A stretch of 64,000 nt of DNA from AC-38 sp033856025 (GTDB lineage Bacteria > Actinomycetota > Thermoleophilia > Solirubrobacterales > Solirubrobacteraceae), in NCBI GenBank assembly GCA_033856025.1, contig JAWVFQ010000018.1, positions 106,164 to 170,163 on the forward strand. Direction: 5' to 3'. The position numbers and the translations under genes are program-made. Position 1 is the first letter of the stretch. Every line of letters begins with the position of its first letter. The notes below the pieces were generated by a model that saw only the letters and a list, made by a program, of their open reading frames with translations, was not told the origin of the DNA and made no database searches. Shown one piece after another: positions 41,647-50,515 of the stretch.

Positions 41647-42428
41647 CCGCCGATGGGGGCTCGGGGGTTGGCGCCCCAGAAGACCTGCGAGGCGATCATC
41701 CCGATCAGGTGGACGGCGACGATGTTGACCACCATCGACTTCGCGGTCGCCGTCCCCACCCCGACCGGTCCGCCGCCGGCGTTGTAGCCGTAGTAGCAGG
41801 CGACCAGCACGATCGTGGTGGCCATCAGCATCCCCTTGATGACGCTGTAGAGCAGGTCGGGCGGGTTCTGGAACATCCAGAAGATCAGGAAGAAGCCGCC
41901 CGAGGACACGTCGCCGATCTGCACGACGACGGCCAGGTAGGAGGCGAAGAAGCCGGCGCCCACCGCGGCCACGTACATGAACGGGAGCACCAGCCACGAG
42001 GCCAGCAGCCGCGTCGCGCACAGGTAGGTGAGCGAGGGGATCCCCATGACCTCGAGCGCGTCGATCTCGTCGGTGATCCGCATGGACCCCAGCTCGGCCA
42101 CGAAGCCCGTGCCGACCTTCGCGGCCATCATGTAGCCGAAGGCGTAGGGGACCAGCTCGCGCAGGTCGCACCAGGCGCTGAAGACGCCGGCGTAGGCGGG
42201 CGTGCCCTGGGCGCGCGTGAAGTAGGCCCCCTCGATCCCGCACTGCAGGCCGATGATGAAGACGAGGCCCCAGATGACGAGGGTCGAGGAGACGATGAGG
42301 ATCCCCGACTGGCGCAGCCCCTCGCCGAAGAACGCGAACACGCGGCCGCTGAACACGCGGCCCACGACGCGCGCCGAGAACAGGGTGATGTCCCCGGTGG
42401 CGGCCAGCCAAGCCCTGCCTCGGTGCAT
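41643..42428 (-). CDS. MlaE/YrbE-family ABC transporter permease
   Basis: 261 residues with five or six membrane spans. Typical features of the family are the GLRQSGILIVSSTLVIWGLVF helix region, VPYAFGYMMAAKVGTGFVAELGSMRITDEIDALEVMG (the cytoplasmic EQ-like loop contacting the ATPase) and GGGPVGVGTATAKSMV. In actinobacteria YrbE proteins form lipid importers with Mce proteins and an MlaF-type ATPase; none lies beside it here, so it is an orphan in this window. CATCCT lies six bases before the ATG at 42428. Confidence 0.9.
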   Translation of the reverse strand: MHRGRAWLAATGDITLFSARVVGRVFSGRVFAFFGEGLRQSGILIVSSTLVIWGLVFIIGLQCGIEGAYFTRAQGTPAYAGVFSAWCDLRELVPYAFGYMMAAKVGTGFVAELGSMRITDEIDALEVMGIPSLTYLCATRLLASWLVLPFMYVAAVGAGFFASYLAVVVQIGDVSSGGFFLIFWMFQNPPDLLYSVIKGMLMATTIVLVACYYGYNAGGGPVGVGTATAKSMVVNIVAVHLIGMIASQVFWGANPRAPIGG

Positions 42429-42545
42429 GGTCCGAGGATGCGGGAGGCCGGCCCCACCGGCAATCGCGCCGCACGTGAATTCGCATGCGTCGGATTCGTA
42501 GGTTCCACGAAACCGACTCGTATTCCGTATAAGGAAGCTGTGACG

Positions 42546-43724
42546 GTGGAGCGAGTCGACAGGGAGAGGCTGGAGCGCGTGGCGGCGGTCCTGCGCGCGG
42601 ACGCCGACCACCTGGCCGCCGAGATGGGCGAGCGCGCGGCGCGCTGGAGCCCGGAGTGGGTGACCGAGCGCCCGGAGCTGGGCCCCGTGGCCTTCCGCGT
42701 GGCGCGCGCGGGGTTCGAGGCCGGCCTGGGCGCGCTGTCGGACGGGCGGATGCCCGACGCCTGCCCCGAGCCCGATCGCGAGTTCGCCCGGGTGGCGGCG
42801 CAGCTCGGGGTCCCGGTCCACACGGTCCTGGAGACCTACAACCTGGCCCACGGCGTGCTGTGGGAGGCCTGGTTCGCGGCGGTGGAGCGCCTGGAGCCCG
42901 ACGCCGCCGCGCGCGGCCCGCTGCTGCAGGTCGCGTCGCGCTTCTTCTTCGACTACTTCATGGTCGTGAGCCAGCAGGTGGTCGAGCGCTACGGACGCGA
43001 GCGCGAGGCCGCCCTGCGCAGCGGCCGGCGGCGGCTGCACATGGTGCGCGACATCCTGGAGGGCGGCGACGGCGAGCCCGAGCTCGCCGGCTACGACCTC
43101 GAGGCCAGCCACCTGGGGCTGGTGGCCTGGGGCGACGGCGCCGCCGAGGCCGCCGAGGCGCTGGCCGAGGCCGCGGGCCGCAGGCTGCTGCTGGTCGAGA
43201 CGACCGAGGGCATCCACTGGGGCTGGCTCGGCGGCGCGCGCCCGCTCGACGCGCGGGCGCGCCGCGCGCTGGCCCGCTTCGAGCCGCCGCGCGCGGCGCG
43301 GCTGGCGCTCGGCGTCGAGGCGGCCGGCCGCGACGGCTTCCGGCGCACCCACGCCGACGCGCGGGTGGCCCAGCGCGGAGCCTGGAAGGCCGACCGCCGC
43401 GTCACCTTCTTCGACGCCGTCGCCCTGGAGGCGCTGGCCGGCGCCGACGAGCCGGCGGCGCAGCGCTTCGTCGAGCGCGAGCTGCGCGGCGTGGACGGCA
43501 ACGACGCGCGGTCGCGGCGCCTGCGCGACACCCTCTCGGCGTACTTCTCCCACGGCAGCAACGCGGCGGCCACGGCCAAGGCGCTGGGCGTCCACGAGCA
43601 GACCGTGGCGCACCGGCTCACCGCGGTCGAGCGCTCGACGGGGCGCCCGGTCGTCGAGCGCCGGGCCGAGCTGGAGACCGCGCTGCGCCTGCGGCGCTAC
43701 CTCTCCTCGCACAAGGAGGGATAG
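42546..43724 (+). CDS. PucR-type transcriptional regulator
   Basis: 392 residues. The C-terminal DNA-binding helix-turn-helix is of the PucR type: LRDTLSAYFSHGSNAAATAKALGVHEQTVAHRL followed by LETALRLRRYL. The N-terminal part is helical (VHTVLETYNLAHGVLWEAWF, FFFDYFMVVSQQVVERYG), resembling a RsbRD-like sensor region; the middle is a GGDEF-like-diverged fold usual for the family. The GTG at 42546 is placed eight bases after AAGGAAG. A GTG at 42540 would fit a TATAAG hexamer as a leaderless start. It is divergent from the MlaE operon, which it could regulate. Confidence 0.85.
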   Translation: MERVDRERLERVAAVLRADADHLAAEMGERAARWSPEWVTERPELGPVAFRVARAGFEAGLGALSDGRMPDACPEPDREFARVAAQLGVPVHTVLETYNLAHGVLWEAWFAAVERLEPDAAARGPLLQVASRFFFDYFMVVSQQVVERYGREREAALRSGRRRLHMVRDILEGGDGEPELAGYDLEASHLGLVAWGDGAAEAAEALAEAAGRRLLLVETTEGIHWGWLGGARPLDARARRALARFEPPRAARLALGVEAAGRDGFRRTHADARVAQRGAWKADRRVTFFDAVALEALAGADEPAAQRFVERELRGVDGNDARSRRLRDTLSAYFSHGSNAAATAKALGVHEQTVAHRLTAVERSTGRPVVERRAELETALRLRRYLSSHKEG

Positions 43725-43734
43725 TTCGGCGTCG

Positions 43735-44580
43735 ATGAGCGCCGCCGACGTCCTGAGCGCGGACTGGCTCGGCGTGTGCCGCCGCGCCGCGGAGGCGCTG
43801 CGCGAGGTCCTCGCCGAGGCGCCCACCACGCTGGAGCGCGCGGAGGAGACCGGCCGGCGCGGCGAGGGCGGCGACCGCACGCTGGTCATCGACCAGGACG
43901 CGGAGGACGCGGTGTTCGTCCTGCTGGACGAGCTGCACGCGGCGGGCCACCGGTTCTGCGCCGTGTCCGAGGAGCGCGGCGTCGTGGACTACGGCGCCTC
44001 CGACGTCCGCGTGATCGTCGACCCGATCGACGGCTCGCTGAACGCCAAGCGCGGCCTGCCCCACCACGCGATCTCGATCGCGGTGGCCGACGGGCCCACC
44101 ATGGCCGACGTGGCGTTCGGCTACGTCTACGACTACGGCCCGGGCGAGGAGTGGGCGGCGCGCCGGGGCGAGGGCGCGACGCTGGACGGCCGGCCACTGG
44201 ACCGCTCCGCGCGCGAGCGCCGCGATTCCGAGGGCCGCCTGGAGGTCCTGGGCCTGGAGTCGGCCGACCCCCGCTGGATCGCCGAGGTGGCGGACCGCCT
44301 GCCCGACCACGCGCGCCGGGTGCGCGCGCTGGGCTCGATCGCGGTGACCCTGTGCCAGGTCGCGGCCGCGCGCATCGACGGGATGGTCACGCTCAAGCGC
44401 ACCCGGGCCGTGGACGCCGCGGCGGGCCAGCTGATCGTGCGCGAGGCGGGCGGCCACGTCGCCTTCACGCGCTGCGACGAGCCGCTCGGCGCCCCCCTCG
44501 ACATCACGCCCCGCTCGCCGATGGTCGCCGCGCGCACCCCGGAGACCCTCGCCCGGCTGGCCGGGATCCCGGTCGCGTAG
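43735..44580 (+). CDS. Inositol monophosphatase-family phosphatase
   Basis: 281 residues. The family's metal sites are present: FCAVSEERG (Glu pair region), IVDPIDGSLNAKRGLP (DPIDG core) and a C-terminal RAVDAAAGQLIVREAGG, where the usual WDxAAG is VDAAAG. The loss of that Trp is notable. It may act on inositol phosphate, histidinol phosphate or another sugar phosphate. It starts ten bases after the PucR-type gene on the same strand. Confidence 0.87.
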   Translation: MSAADVLSADWLGVCRRAAEALREVLAEAPTTLERAEETGRRGEGGDRTLVIDQDAEDAVFVLLDELHAAGHRFCAVSEERGVVDYGASDVRVIVDPIDGSLNAKRGLPHHAISIAVADGPTMADVAFGYVYDYGPGEEWAARRGEGATLDGRPLDRSARERRDSEGRLEVLGLESADPRWIAEVADRLPDHARRVRALGSIAVTLCQVAAARIDGMVTLKRTRAVDAAAGQLIVREAGGHVAFTRCDEPLGAPLDITPRSPMVAARTPETLARLAGIPVA

Positions 44581-44634
44581 CCGGCCGCCCCGGCCCGTTC
44601 CGGCCGAGCTCGGGCGTGCGTCATAGTGGACGGC

Positions 44635-45678
44635 GTGATCGATTGGGCCCTCACCGAGCGCATCGCCGGCATGGTGGCCGGGGAGGCCGGGCCCGGACAG
44701 GCCCGGCCCGAGCTGGCCGACGTCGCCGCGCGCAGCGAGGCGGCCGTCAGCGAGTACACGGGCCTGCGGCCGCCCGCGCCGCTCCCGCCCCCCGAGCTGA
44801 TCGCGCGGCCCGCGTGGGTCAGCGCCAACCTGCGCTCCCTGCGGCCCTCCCTGGAGCCGGTCACCGCCCGCCTGGGCGAGGGCATGGGCCCGGCCGCGCC
44901 CGCCGTCCGAGCGGTGGCGGGCGTCCTGCTGGCCGCCGAGATGGGCGTGGTCGTCGGCTACCTGGCCCGGCGGGTCCTGGGCCAGTACGAGCTGGTGATC
45001 CTCGACGCCGACGCGCCGCCCCGCCTCCTGTTCGTCGGCCCCAACCTCGACGAGGCCGCGCGCTCGTTCGGCGCCGACGACGCCGAGATGCTGCGCTGGG
45101 TGGCGCTGCACGAGGTCACGCACGCGCTCCAGTTCGCGGGCGTCCCCTGGCTGCGCGAGCACCTGGCCGGCCTGCTGCGCGAGCTGCTCGGCTCGATGGA
45201 GGTCTCGCTCAACACCAGCCGCATGCTGCGCGTCCCCTCGGGCGACGACCTGCGCGCCCTCGTGGACGCGGTCTCCCAGGGCGACCTCATCTCCCTCGTC
45301 AGCACCCCGGAGCAGCGTGACCTGCTGGACCGCATGCAGGCCACCATGGCCGTGCTGGAGGGCTACGCCGAGCACGTGATGGACGCCGCCGGGCCCGAGC
45401 TCGTGCCCACGCTGCCCAAGCTGCGCGCCGCGATGGACCGCCGGCGGGCCTCGCCGTCCGCCCCGGCGCGCCTCCTCCAGCGCCTGCTCGGGCTGGAGAT
45501 GAAGATGCGCCAGTACAAGCTGGGCAAGGCGTTCTGCGACGGGGTCGTGGAGCGGGGCGGGATCGAGGCGCTCAACCGCGTGTGGACCGGCCCCGAGGCC
45601 ATGCCCACCCTCGCGGAGCTCGAGGATCCGGCCGCCTGGATGCGCCGAACGGACGTTCGGCTAGCGGCCTCGCAGTAA
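44635..45678 (+). CDS. Zinc-dependent metalloprotease-like protein (DUF2342)
   Basis: 347 residues. The zincin motif LHEVTHALQF supplies HExxH, with a downstream Glu in VLEGYAEHVMD, as in the DUF2342 family described as associated with coenzyme F420 genes in actinobacteria. Other family segments are RLLFVGPNLDEAAR and KMRQYKLGKAFCDGV. Physiological role unknown. The GTG at 44635 is favoured because CATAGT ends seven bases before it; a GTG at 44626 would lie in that hexamer. Confidence 0.88.
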   Translation: MIDWALTERIAGMVAGEAGPGQARPELADVAARSEAAVSEYTGLRPPAPLPPPELIARPAWVSANLRSLRPSLEPVTARLGEGMGPAAPAVRAVAGVLLAAEMGVVVGYLARRVLGQYELVILDADAPPRLLFVGPNLDEAARSFGADDAEMLRWVALHEVTHALQFAGVPWLREHLAGLLRELLGSMEVSLNTSRMLRVPSGDDLRALVDAVSQGDLISLVSTPEQRDLLDRMQATMAVLEGYAEHVMDAAGPELVPTLPKLRAAMDRRRASPSAPARLLQRLLGLEMKMRQYKLGKAFCDGVVERGGIEALNRVWTGPEAMPTLAELEDPAAWMRRTDVRLAASQ

Positions 45679-45695
45679 CCCGTCCCGACGGGCGG

Positions 45696-45739
45696 TTTAC
45701 AAACGTGTGTTCGGTGATAGTGTCGTAGGACAACCGAAC
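45696..45739 (+). promoter_or_regulatory. Promoter TTTACA-N16-TAGTGT overlapped by an inverted repeat
   Basis: TTTACA (45696-45701) and TAGTGT (45718-45723) form a two-box promoter with a leader of about 55 bases. GTTCGGT (45709-45715) and ACCGAAC (45733-45739) are a perfect 7-bp inverted repeat enclosing the -10, a likely repressor operator. Confidence 0.55.
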
Positions 45740-45784
45740 GGATATTCGATCCCAGCCCGACCCCCGAAGGAGGGGATGGACCGC

Positions 45785-46288
45785 ATGGCCACCACCACGA
45801 ATCAGTCGGCCGCCGCCAAGAAGGCCGCCGCGACGCGCCGGGCCAACGCCCGCCGCCGCAGCGCCGCCGCCAAGCGCGCCGCCGCCACCCGCGAGCTCAA
45901 CGCCCGCACCCCGCTCGACCAGGTCCAGGACTACGCCGAGAAGGCCGTCCTGATCCCCGTCGGCGCGGCCCTGACCGCCCGTGACGCCGTCGTCGAGACG
46001 GTCAGCGAGACGGTCAAGCCCTACCGCACGCGTGAGACCGCGCAGCGACGTCTGGAGCGCGACATCAAGCGCTTCGAGCGTCGTGGCTCGACCGCTCGCA
46101 ACCGCGCGGAGCGCGAGCTCAAGAAGGCCCGCACCCGCGTCGAGCGCGAGCTGCGCCAGCGCCGCACCCGCGTCACGCGGACGGTCAAGCAGAACCGCAC
46201 CCGCGTCGAGCGTGAGCTGCGCCAGCGCCGCACCCGCGTCGAGCGCGTCGCGGCGACCGTCCAGGAGCGCGTGGCCAACGTCGCCTAG
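45785..46288 (+). CDS. Basic, helical HbhA/histone-like protein
   Basis: 167 residues, extremely rich in Arg and Ala. The N-terminal 45 residues are a Lys/Arg/Ala stretch (AAAKKAAATRRANARRRSAAAKRAAATR). A less charged helix follows (LDQVQDYAEKAVLIPVGAAL) and then a heptad-like tract with repeated RTRVERELRQRRTRV. This resembles heparin-binding haemagglutinin-like or apolipoprotein-like proteins with a histone H1-like tail; DNA or envelope binding are both possible. ATG at 45785 follows AAGGAGGGG (45767-45775), the strongest ribosome binding site in the window, suggesting high expression. A hairpin follows at 46391-46412. Confidence 0.75.
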   Translation: MATTTNQSAAAKKAAATRRANARRRSAAAKRAAATRELNARTPLDQVQDYAEKAVLIPVGAALTARDAVVETVSETVKPYRTRETAQRRLERDIKRFERRGSTARNRAERELKKARTRVERELRQRRTRVTRTVKQNRTRVERELRQRRTRVERVAATVQERVANVA

Positions 46289-46390
46289 CTCCGAACTTCC
46301 CCCTGCCGGCTCAGGAGAGGCCGGGCCCAGGGGAAGCGTGCCGGCCCATACCTCGCCGGCACATGCAGCACCCTCTCCTCCCTCAACCGC

Positions 46391-46412
46391 CGGGCCGCCC
46401 TTGGGCGGCCCG
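46391..46412. terminator. Perfect GC-rich hairpin after the HbhA-like gene
   Basis: CGGGCCGCC and GGCGGCCCG pair exactly around CTTG, followed by TCGGTCTT on the plus strand; a probable intrinsic terminator just before the Mrp gene. Confidence 0.6.
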
Positions 46413-46448
46413 TCGGTCTTAAGTGGCGCGTTTGCCAGAATGGAGCAC

Positions 46449-47585
46449 ATGCCCACCCGCGAACAGGTCATGGAGGCGCTCAAGGCCGTCATCGACCCGG
46501 AGCTGCGCCGCGACATCGTCGAGCTGGAGATGGTCCGCTCGATCGAGTTCCCCGCTCCGGGAACCGTCGACGTCATGGTCTCGCTGACCACGCCGGGCTG
46601 CCCCATCCGCAACCACTTCGAGACGGCGGTGGCCGGCGCGGTCACCGGCCTGGAGGGCGTGGAGAGCGTCAACGTCGCCTTCGACGTCCTCACCGACACC
46701 GAGAAGGGGCGCCTCCAGCAGAAGCTGGGCCGCGCCGCGCTGCCCGAGGGAGCGCTGGCCGAGGTCCGCAACGTCATCTGCGTGGCCTCCGGCAAGGGCG
46801 GGGTCGGCAAGTCCACCCTCACGGCCAACCTGGCCGCCGCCTTCGCCGCTGAGGGCAAGCGCGCGGGCGCGCTGGACGCGGACGTCTGGGGCTATTCCAT
46901 CCCGCGCATGATGGGACTCGGCGCGCAGCGCCCGAAGGTCTCGGCCGAGCGCAAGATCATCCCGCTGGAGGCCCACGGCGTGTCGGTCATGTCGATCGGC
47001 TTCTTCCTCGAGGAGGACCAGGCGGTCGTGTGGCGCGGGCCCATGCTGCACAAGGCGCTCCAGCAGTTCCTGGAGGACGTGGCCTGGGGCGAGATCGACT
47101 ACCTGATCGTGGACCTGCCGCCGGGCACCGGCGACGTGTCGATGACGCTGGCCCAGCTGCTGCCCCAGGCGCAGTTCGTGGTCGTCACCACTCCCCAGCC
47201 CGCGGCCCAGCGCGTGGCCCGCCGCGCCGCCGAGCTGGCGATCAAGTTCAAGCTGGAGCTGGCCGGCGTGGTCGAGAACATGGCCGGCTTCGCGACTCCC
47301 GACGGCCAGCGCTTCCCCATCTTCGGCGAGGGCGGTGGCCAGCTGCTGGCCGACGAGCTCGGGGTGCCGCTGCTGGGCAAGGTCCCGCTGACCATGCCGC
47401 TGCGCGAGCACGCCGACTCCGGCACGCCGCTCGTCCTGGCCGACCCCGACGACCCCGCCGCCCAGGCGATTCGTCAGGTGGCGCGGGGCATCATCGCCGC
47501 GACGCCCGTCGAGTTGCCGGTGATGCAGGCTCCGTCGCCCGCCGCGGCGCCCGAGCCCGTCGGGCTCTCGCTCCCGATGGCCTGA
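46449..47585 (+). CDS. Mrp/NBP35-family Fe-S cluster carrier ATPase
   Basis: 378 residues. An N-terminal MIP18-type (DUF59) domain (VMEALKAVIDPEL, PGCPIRNHF) precedes a P-loop NTPase with the deviant Walker A GKGGVGKST and the LPPGTGDV motif, as in Mrp/ApbC proteins that carry Fe-S clusters to targets. The typical C-terminal CxxC is absent: the matching segment reads VENMAGFATPDGQ, without Cys. That is seen in some actinobacterial members. The ATG at 46449 has GGAG just upstream; an in-frame ATG at 46440 is the alternative. Confidence 0.92.
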   Translation: MPTREQVMEALKAVIDPELRRDIVELEMVRSIEFPAPGTVDVMVSLTTPGCPIRNHFETAVAGAVTGLEGVESVNVAFDVLTDTEKGRLQQKLGRAALPEGALAEVRNVICVASGKGGVGKSTLTANLAAAFAAEGKRAGALDADVWGYSIPRMMGLGAQRPKVSAERKIIPLEAHGVSVMSIGFFLEEDQAVVWRGPMLHKALQQFLEDVAWGEIDYLIVDLPPGTGDVSMTLAQLLPQAQFVVVTTPQPAAQRVARRAAELAIKFKLELAGVVENMAGFATPDGQRFPIFGEGGGQLLADELGVPLLGKVPLTMPLREHADSGTPLVLADPDDPAAQAIRQVARGIIAATPVELPVMQAPSPAAAPEPVGLSLPMA

Positions 47586-47597
47586 AGCGCCGCGGAC

Positions 47598-49223
47598 CTA
47601 CCGGCTTCGCGGCGGCGCCAGGATCCGGAAGGCGACGCTCCGCGACGTTCCGGCCAGGCCCAGAGCGCGCGGCGTGGCCACCAGCCGGTAGCTCCCGGGC
47701 GCGAGCTTTCGGCCCCCGAGGCGGCCGGTGAACCGGAAGACGTTGGCCCCCGCGGCGCCGGCGCGCGTGAACGCACCGGCGAGCGTGACGACCCGTGCGC
47801 ACCGCGGCCGTCCCCGGTTCCCGCGCGTCGGCGCCGCGCAGCGCCCGGCGCTCGTCCGGCGGCCGGACCGGCGCTGCGTCACCCGGTAGCCGACGCTCGC
47901 GGCCACGTCGAGGGTGAGCGTGACGCGCGCCCCGCGCGAGGCGGGCGTCGGGGCGACCGCGGACGCGCCGCGGTCGGCCGCGCGGAACGCGGTCGGTGCG
48001 ATGGCCAGCCGGCTCAGGACCGGCGCGGACGGCGGCGTCACGGGCGGGACCGCCGCCGGGGCGACGACGTGGGCGGCGCTGGTCTGCGAGGCGGAGCCGG
48101 CGGGGTTGGAGGCGACGTCGGTGCAGCGGTACGTGCCGGCCTGGGTCGCGGTGAGCGTCGCGCCGGTCGCACCCGGCACATCGGCGCCATCGCGGCTCCA
48201 GCGGAAGGCGAACGTGCCCGGCGCCCGGAACAGGAACGACGCCAGGAGATCGGTCGCCCACGCGCCGCGCGAGCACGTCAGCGTCGCCGGCGCGACCGAC
48301 CCGCCGCCGATCGCCGGCGCCCCGGCCGCGGCGGGCGTCTTGAGCAGAGCGGGCCAGGCGACTCCGTTGGCCGTCGCGCCGGAGGTCGAAACGGCGCCGC
48401 CTCCGCTGTTGTCCAGGCGGGCGTACCCGAGCGTCGAGTTGCCGACGTTGCCCCAGTAGACCCGCCCGGCCTCCGCGTCCACGGCCAGGCCGCTCGGGTT
48501 GGCCACCGTCCCGGCCGCCGTCGTGACGTCGCCGCCGCCGCCCGTGTTGTCGAGCCGGGTGTAGGAGATCTTCTGGCCGTAGACGCTGGTCCAGTAGATG
48601 CGCTGGGCGACCAGGTCGAGCGCCACGCCCTGGGGGTTGTCCGGCGCCGTGGCGCCGCTGACGTTGAGGTCGATGGAGCCGCTGCCGTCCAGGTTGGCCA
48701 CCGAGATCTTGTTGTCGGGGGTGGGGTTGGCCCAGTAGATCTTGCCCGCCACCGGGTCGACGGCGATCCCGATCGGGGACGCGAGCGTGGCCGTCCCGGT
48801 GATGGTGAGGTTCCCGCCGCCCCCGGTGTTGTCGGCGCGGGCGAAGCCGATCGTGTTGTTGCCGGGGTCGGTCCAGTACACGAGGCCGGCGACGGGGTCG
48901 ACCGCCAGGCCGGTCGGGTTCGACACGACGGCGCCGGCGATGTTGAGGTCCTGGGCTCCGCCCGTCCCGTCGAGGTTCGCGAACGAGACCTTGCCCTGAA
49001 AGCTGGTCCAGAACAGCCGGTTGCGCGCGACGTCGATGGCCACCCCGCGGAAGTTCCCGCTCGTGGCTCCCGCCGTGTTCAGGTTGGCGCCCGCGCCGGA
49101 ACCGTCGAGGTTGGCGGACGCCACGCTGGCGCTGGCGCTGATGTTGGTCCAGAAGATGCGGTCCGCGGCCGGCGCGGCCGGCGCGAGCGCGAGCGCGATC
49201 AGGCAGGCGGCGACCGCTGACAC
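47598..49223 (-). CDS. Secreted YWTD-type beta-propeller with shared C-terminal domain
   Basis: 541 residues. A signal peptide precedes six or so LDL-receptor-like repeats (RIFWTN, RLFWTS, LVYWTD, KIYWAN, RIYWTS, RVYWGN). An Ig-like middle part follows, with two Cys, then Pro-rich linkers, and a C-terminal domain with GRCAAPTRGNRGRPRC and FRFTGRLGGRKLAPGSYRL. That last domain is nearly the same as in the RCC1 protein at 60190-62439. The GTG at 49223 leaves a signal peptide without positive charges; a CTG at 49247 overlapping the upstream TGA would add LRRWRDPA, a better signal-peptide start, so the start is uncertain. Last gene of the lipid operon. Confidence 0.78.
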   Translation of the reverse strand: MSAVAACLIALALAPAAPAADRIFWTNISASASVASANLDGSGAGANLNTAGATSGNFRGVAIDVARNRLFWTSFQGKVSFANLDGTGGAQDLNIAGAVVSNPTGLAVDPVAGLVYWTDPGNNTIGFARADNTGGGGNLTITGTATLASPIGIAVDPVAGKIYWANPTPDNKISVANLDGSGSIDLNVSGATAPDNPQGVALDLVAQRIYWTSVYGQKISYTRLDNTGGGGDVTTAAGTVANPSGLAVDAEAGRVYWGNVGNSTLGYARLDNSGGGAVSTSGATANGVAWPALLKTPAAAGAPAIGGGSVAPATLTCSRGAWATDLLASFLFRAPGTFAFRWSRDGADVPGATGATLTATQAGTYRCTDVASNPAGSASQTSAAHVVAPAAVPPVTPPSAPVLSRLAIAPTAFRAADRGASAVAPTPASRGARVTLTLDVAASVGYRVTQRRSGRRTSAGRCAAPTRGNRGRPRCARVVTLAGAFTRAGAAGANVFRFTGRLGGRKLAPGSYRLVATPRALGLAGTSRSVAFRILAPPRSR

Positions 49224-49243
49224 CGCCGGGTCGCGCCACCGCC

Positions 49244-50515
49244 TCAGGATCGCGTCGCCGTGACCTGGTAGATCGAGGTGAAGCCGCTCTGGAAGCCGCG
49301 CCGCGCCGCGCGCAGGTAGAGGCGCCACACGCGAATGCGCTCCTCGCCGGCCAGCCGTCGCGCCGCTTCGAGGTTCGAGTCGAGGTTGTCCGCCCAGTGG
49401 CGCAGGGTCTCGGCGTAGTCGGAGCGGAAGCCCTCGGCCAGGGTGGGCTCGAACCCGGCACGCTCCAGCGCCCACAGGATCCGGGAGAGATGGAGGGGCG
49501 CGGCATCGGGGAAGACGTAGCGCTCCGAGAACGGCCCGGCCTCCGCGTCGCCGTGGCGCAGGCGCGCGATGCCGTGGTTGAGCAGGCGCCCGCCGGGCTC
49601 CAGCAGGCCGGCCAGCTGCTCGGCGTACAGGTCGATGTTGGTCGCGCCCACGTGCTCGACCATCCCGATCGACGCGATGGCGTCGAAGCGCTCCCCGCGC
49701 AGATCGCGGTAGTCGGCCACGCGCACGTCGACGCGGTCGGCCACGCCGGCCGCCGCGGCGCGTTCGCGCGCCCGCGCGGCCTGGGGCTCGGACAGGGTGA
49801 TCCCCGTCGCGTGGACGCCGTAGCGCTGCGCGGCGTGCAGGACGAAGCTGCCCCAGCCGCAGCCGACGTCCAGCAGGCGGTCGCCGGGGCGCAGGTCCAG
49901 CTTGGTCGCGACGAGGTCGAGCTTGGCCTCCTGGGCCGCCTCCAGCGTGTTCGCGCCCCGCGAGAAGATCGCGCAGCTGTAGGCCATGGTCGGGCCGAGG
50001 AAGAGCTCGAAGAAGTCGTTGGAGACGTCGTAGTGGTGGCGCACCGCCCGGGCGTCGCGGGCGCGGCTGTGCCGCGCGCCCCGCGGGCGCAGCTCGGTCG
50101 CGGGGACCCGGGGCGGCGGGCGCAGCCCGTGGGCGCGGGCGGCGGCCAGCGCCAGGCGGCGCTTGGTCGCGCCGTCCAGCGGCGGCGGCTGCCAGCCGTC
50201 CAGCAGGTCCAGCGCGGCGTCCAGGTCGTCGGGCTCCAGCGCCCCGGCCACGTATGCGCGCCCCAGCCCCAGCTGCCCGGGTGCGCGCAGCACGTGGCCC
50301 AGCGCGGCGCGCGAGCGCACCTGGAACGTCGGCCCGGGCGCCGTCGGCTCCAGGCGCGCGCCGTCCCACAGCTCGACCGCGAACGGGCGCTCGGGCAGCG
50401 CGCGGGCCAACTCCTCGAGGAGCGGCGCCGCCCGTCCCGGCGCCTCAGGCGGACGCCGAAGCGGACGCGGGAGGCGCCTTGCGCTGCTGTCGCTCGGGGC
50501 TGATACGGATGACAT
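49244..50515 (-). CDS. Cyclopropane-fatty-acyl-phospholipid synthase family methyltransferase
   Basis: 423 residues. The SAM-binding motif I is LLDVGCGWGSFVLHAA. The CFA-type segments HYDVSNDFFELFLGPTMAYSCAIF, SIGMVEHVG and FPDAAPLHLS are all clear. Such enzymes add a methylene or methyl to unsaturated acyl chains of phospholipids. The unsaturated substrate would come from the desaturase gene just upstream. The ATG at 50515 overlaps the desaturase by 71 bases and its first 30 residues are Arg/Pro-rich, so the true start may be further in (for example the TTG near 50410). Confidence 0.92.
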   Translation of the reverse strand: MSSVSAPSDSSARRLPRPLRRPPEAPGRAAPLLEELARALPERPFAVELWDGARLEPTAPGPTFQVRSRAALGHVLRAPGQLGLGRAYVAGALEPDDLDAALDLLDGWQPPPLDGATKRRLALAAARAHGLRPPPRVPATELRPRGARHSRARDARAVRHHYDVSNDFFELFLGPTMAYSCAIFSRGANTLEAAQEAKLDLVATKLDLRPGDRLLDVGCGWGSFVLHAAQRYGVHATGITLSEPQAARARERAAAAGVADRVDVRVADYRDLRGERFDAIASIGMVEHVGATNIDLYAEQLAGLLEPGGRLLNHGIARLRHGDAEAGPFSERYVFPDAAPLHLSRILWALERAGFEPTLAEGFRSDYAETLRHWADNLDSNLEAARRLAGEERIRVWRLYLRAARRGFQSGFTSIYQVTATRS

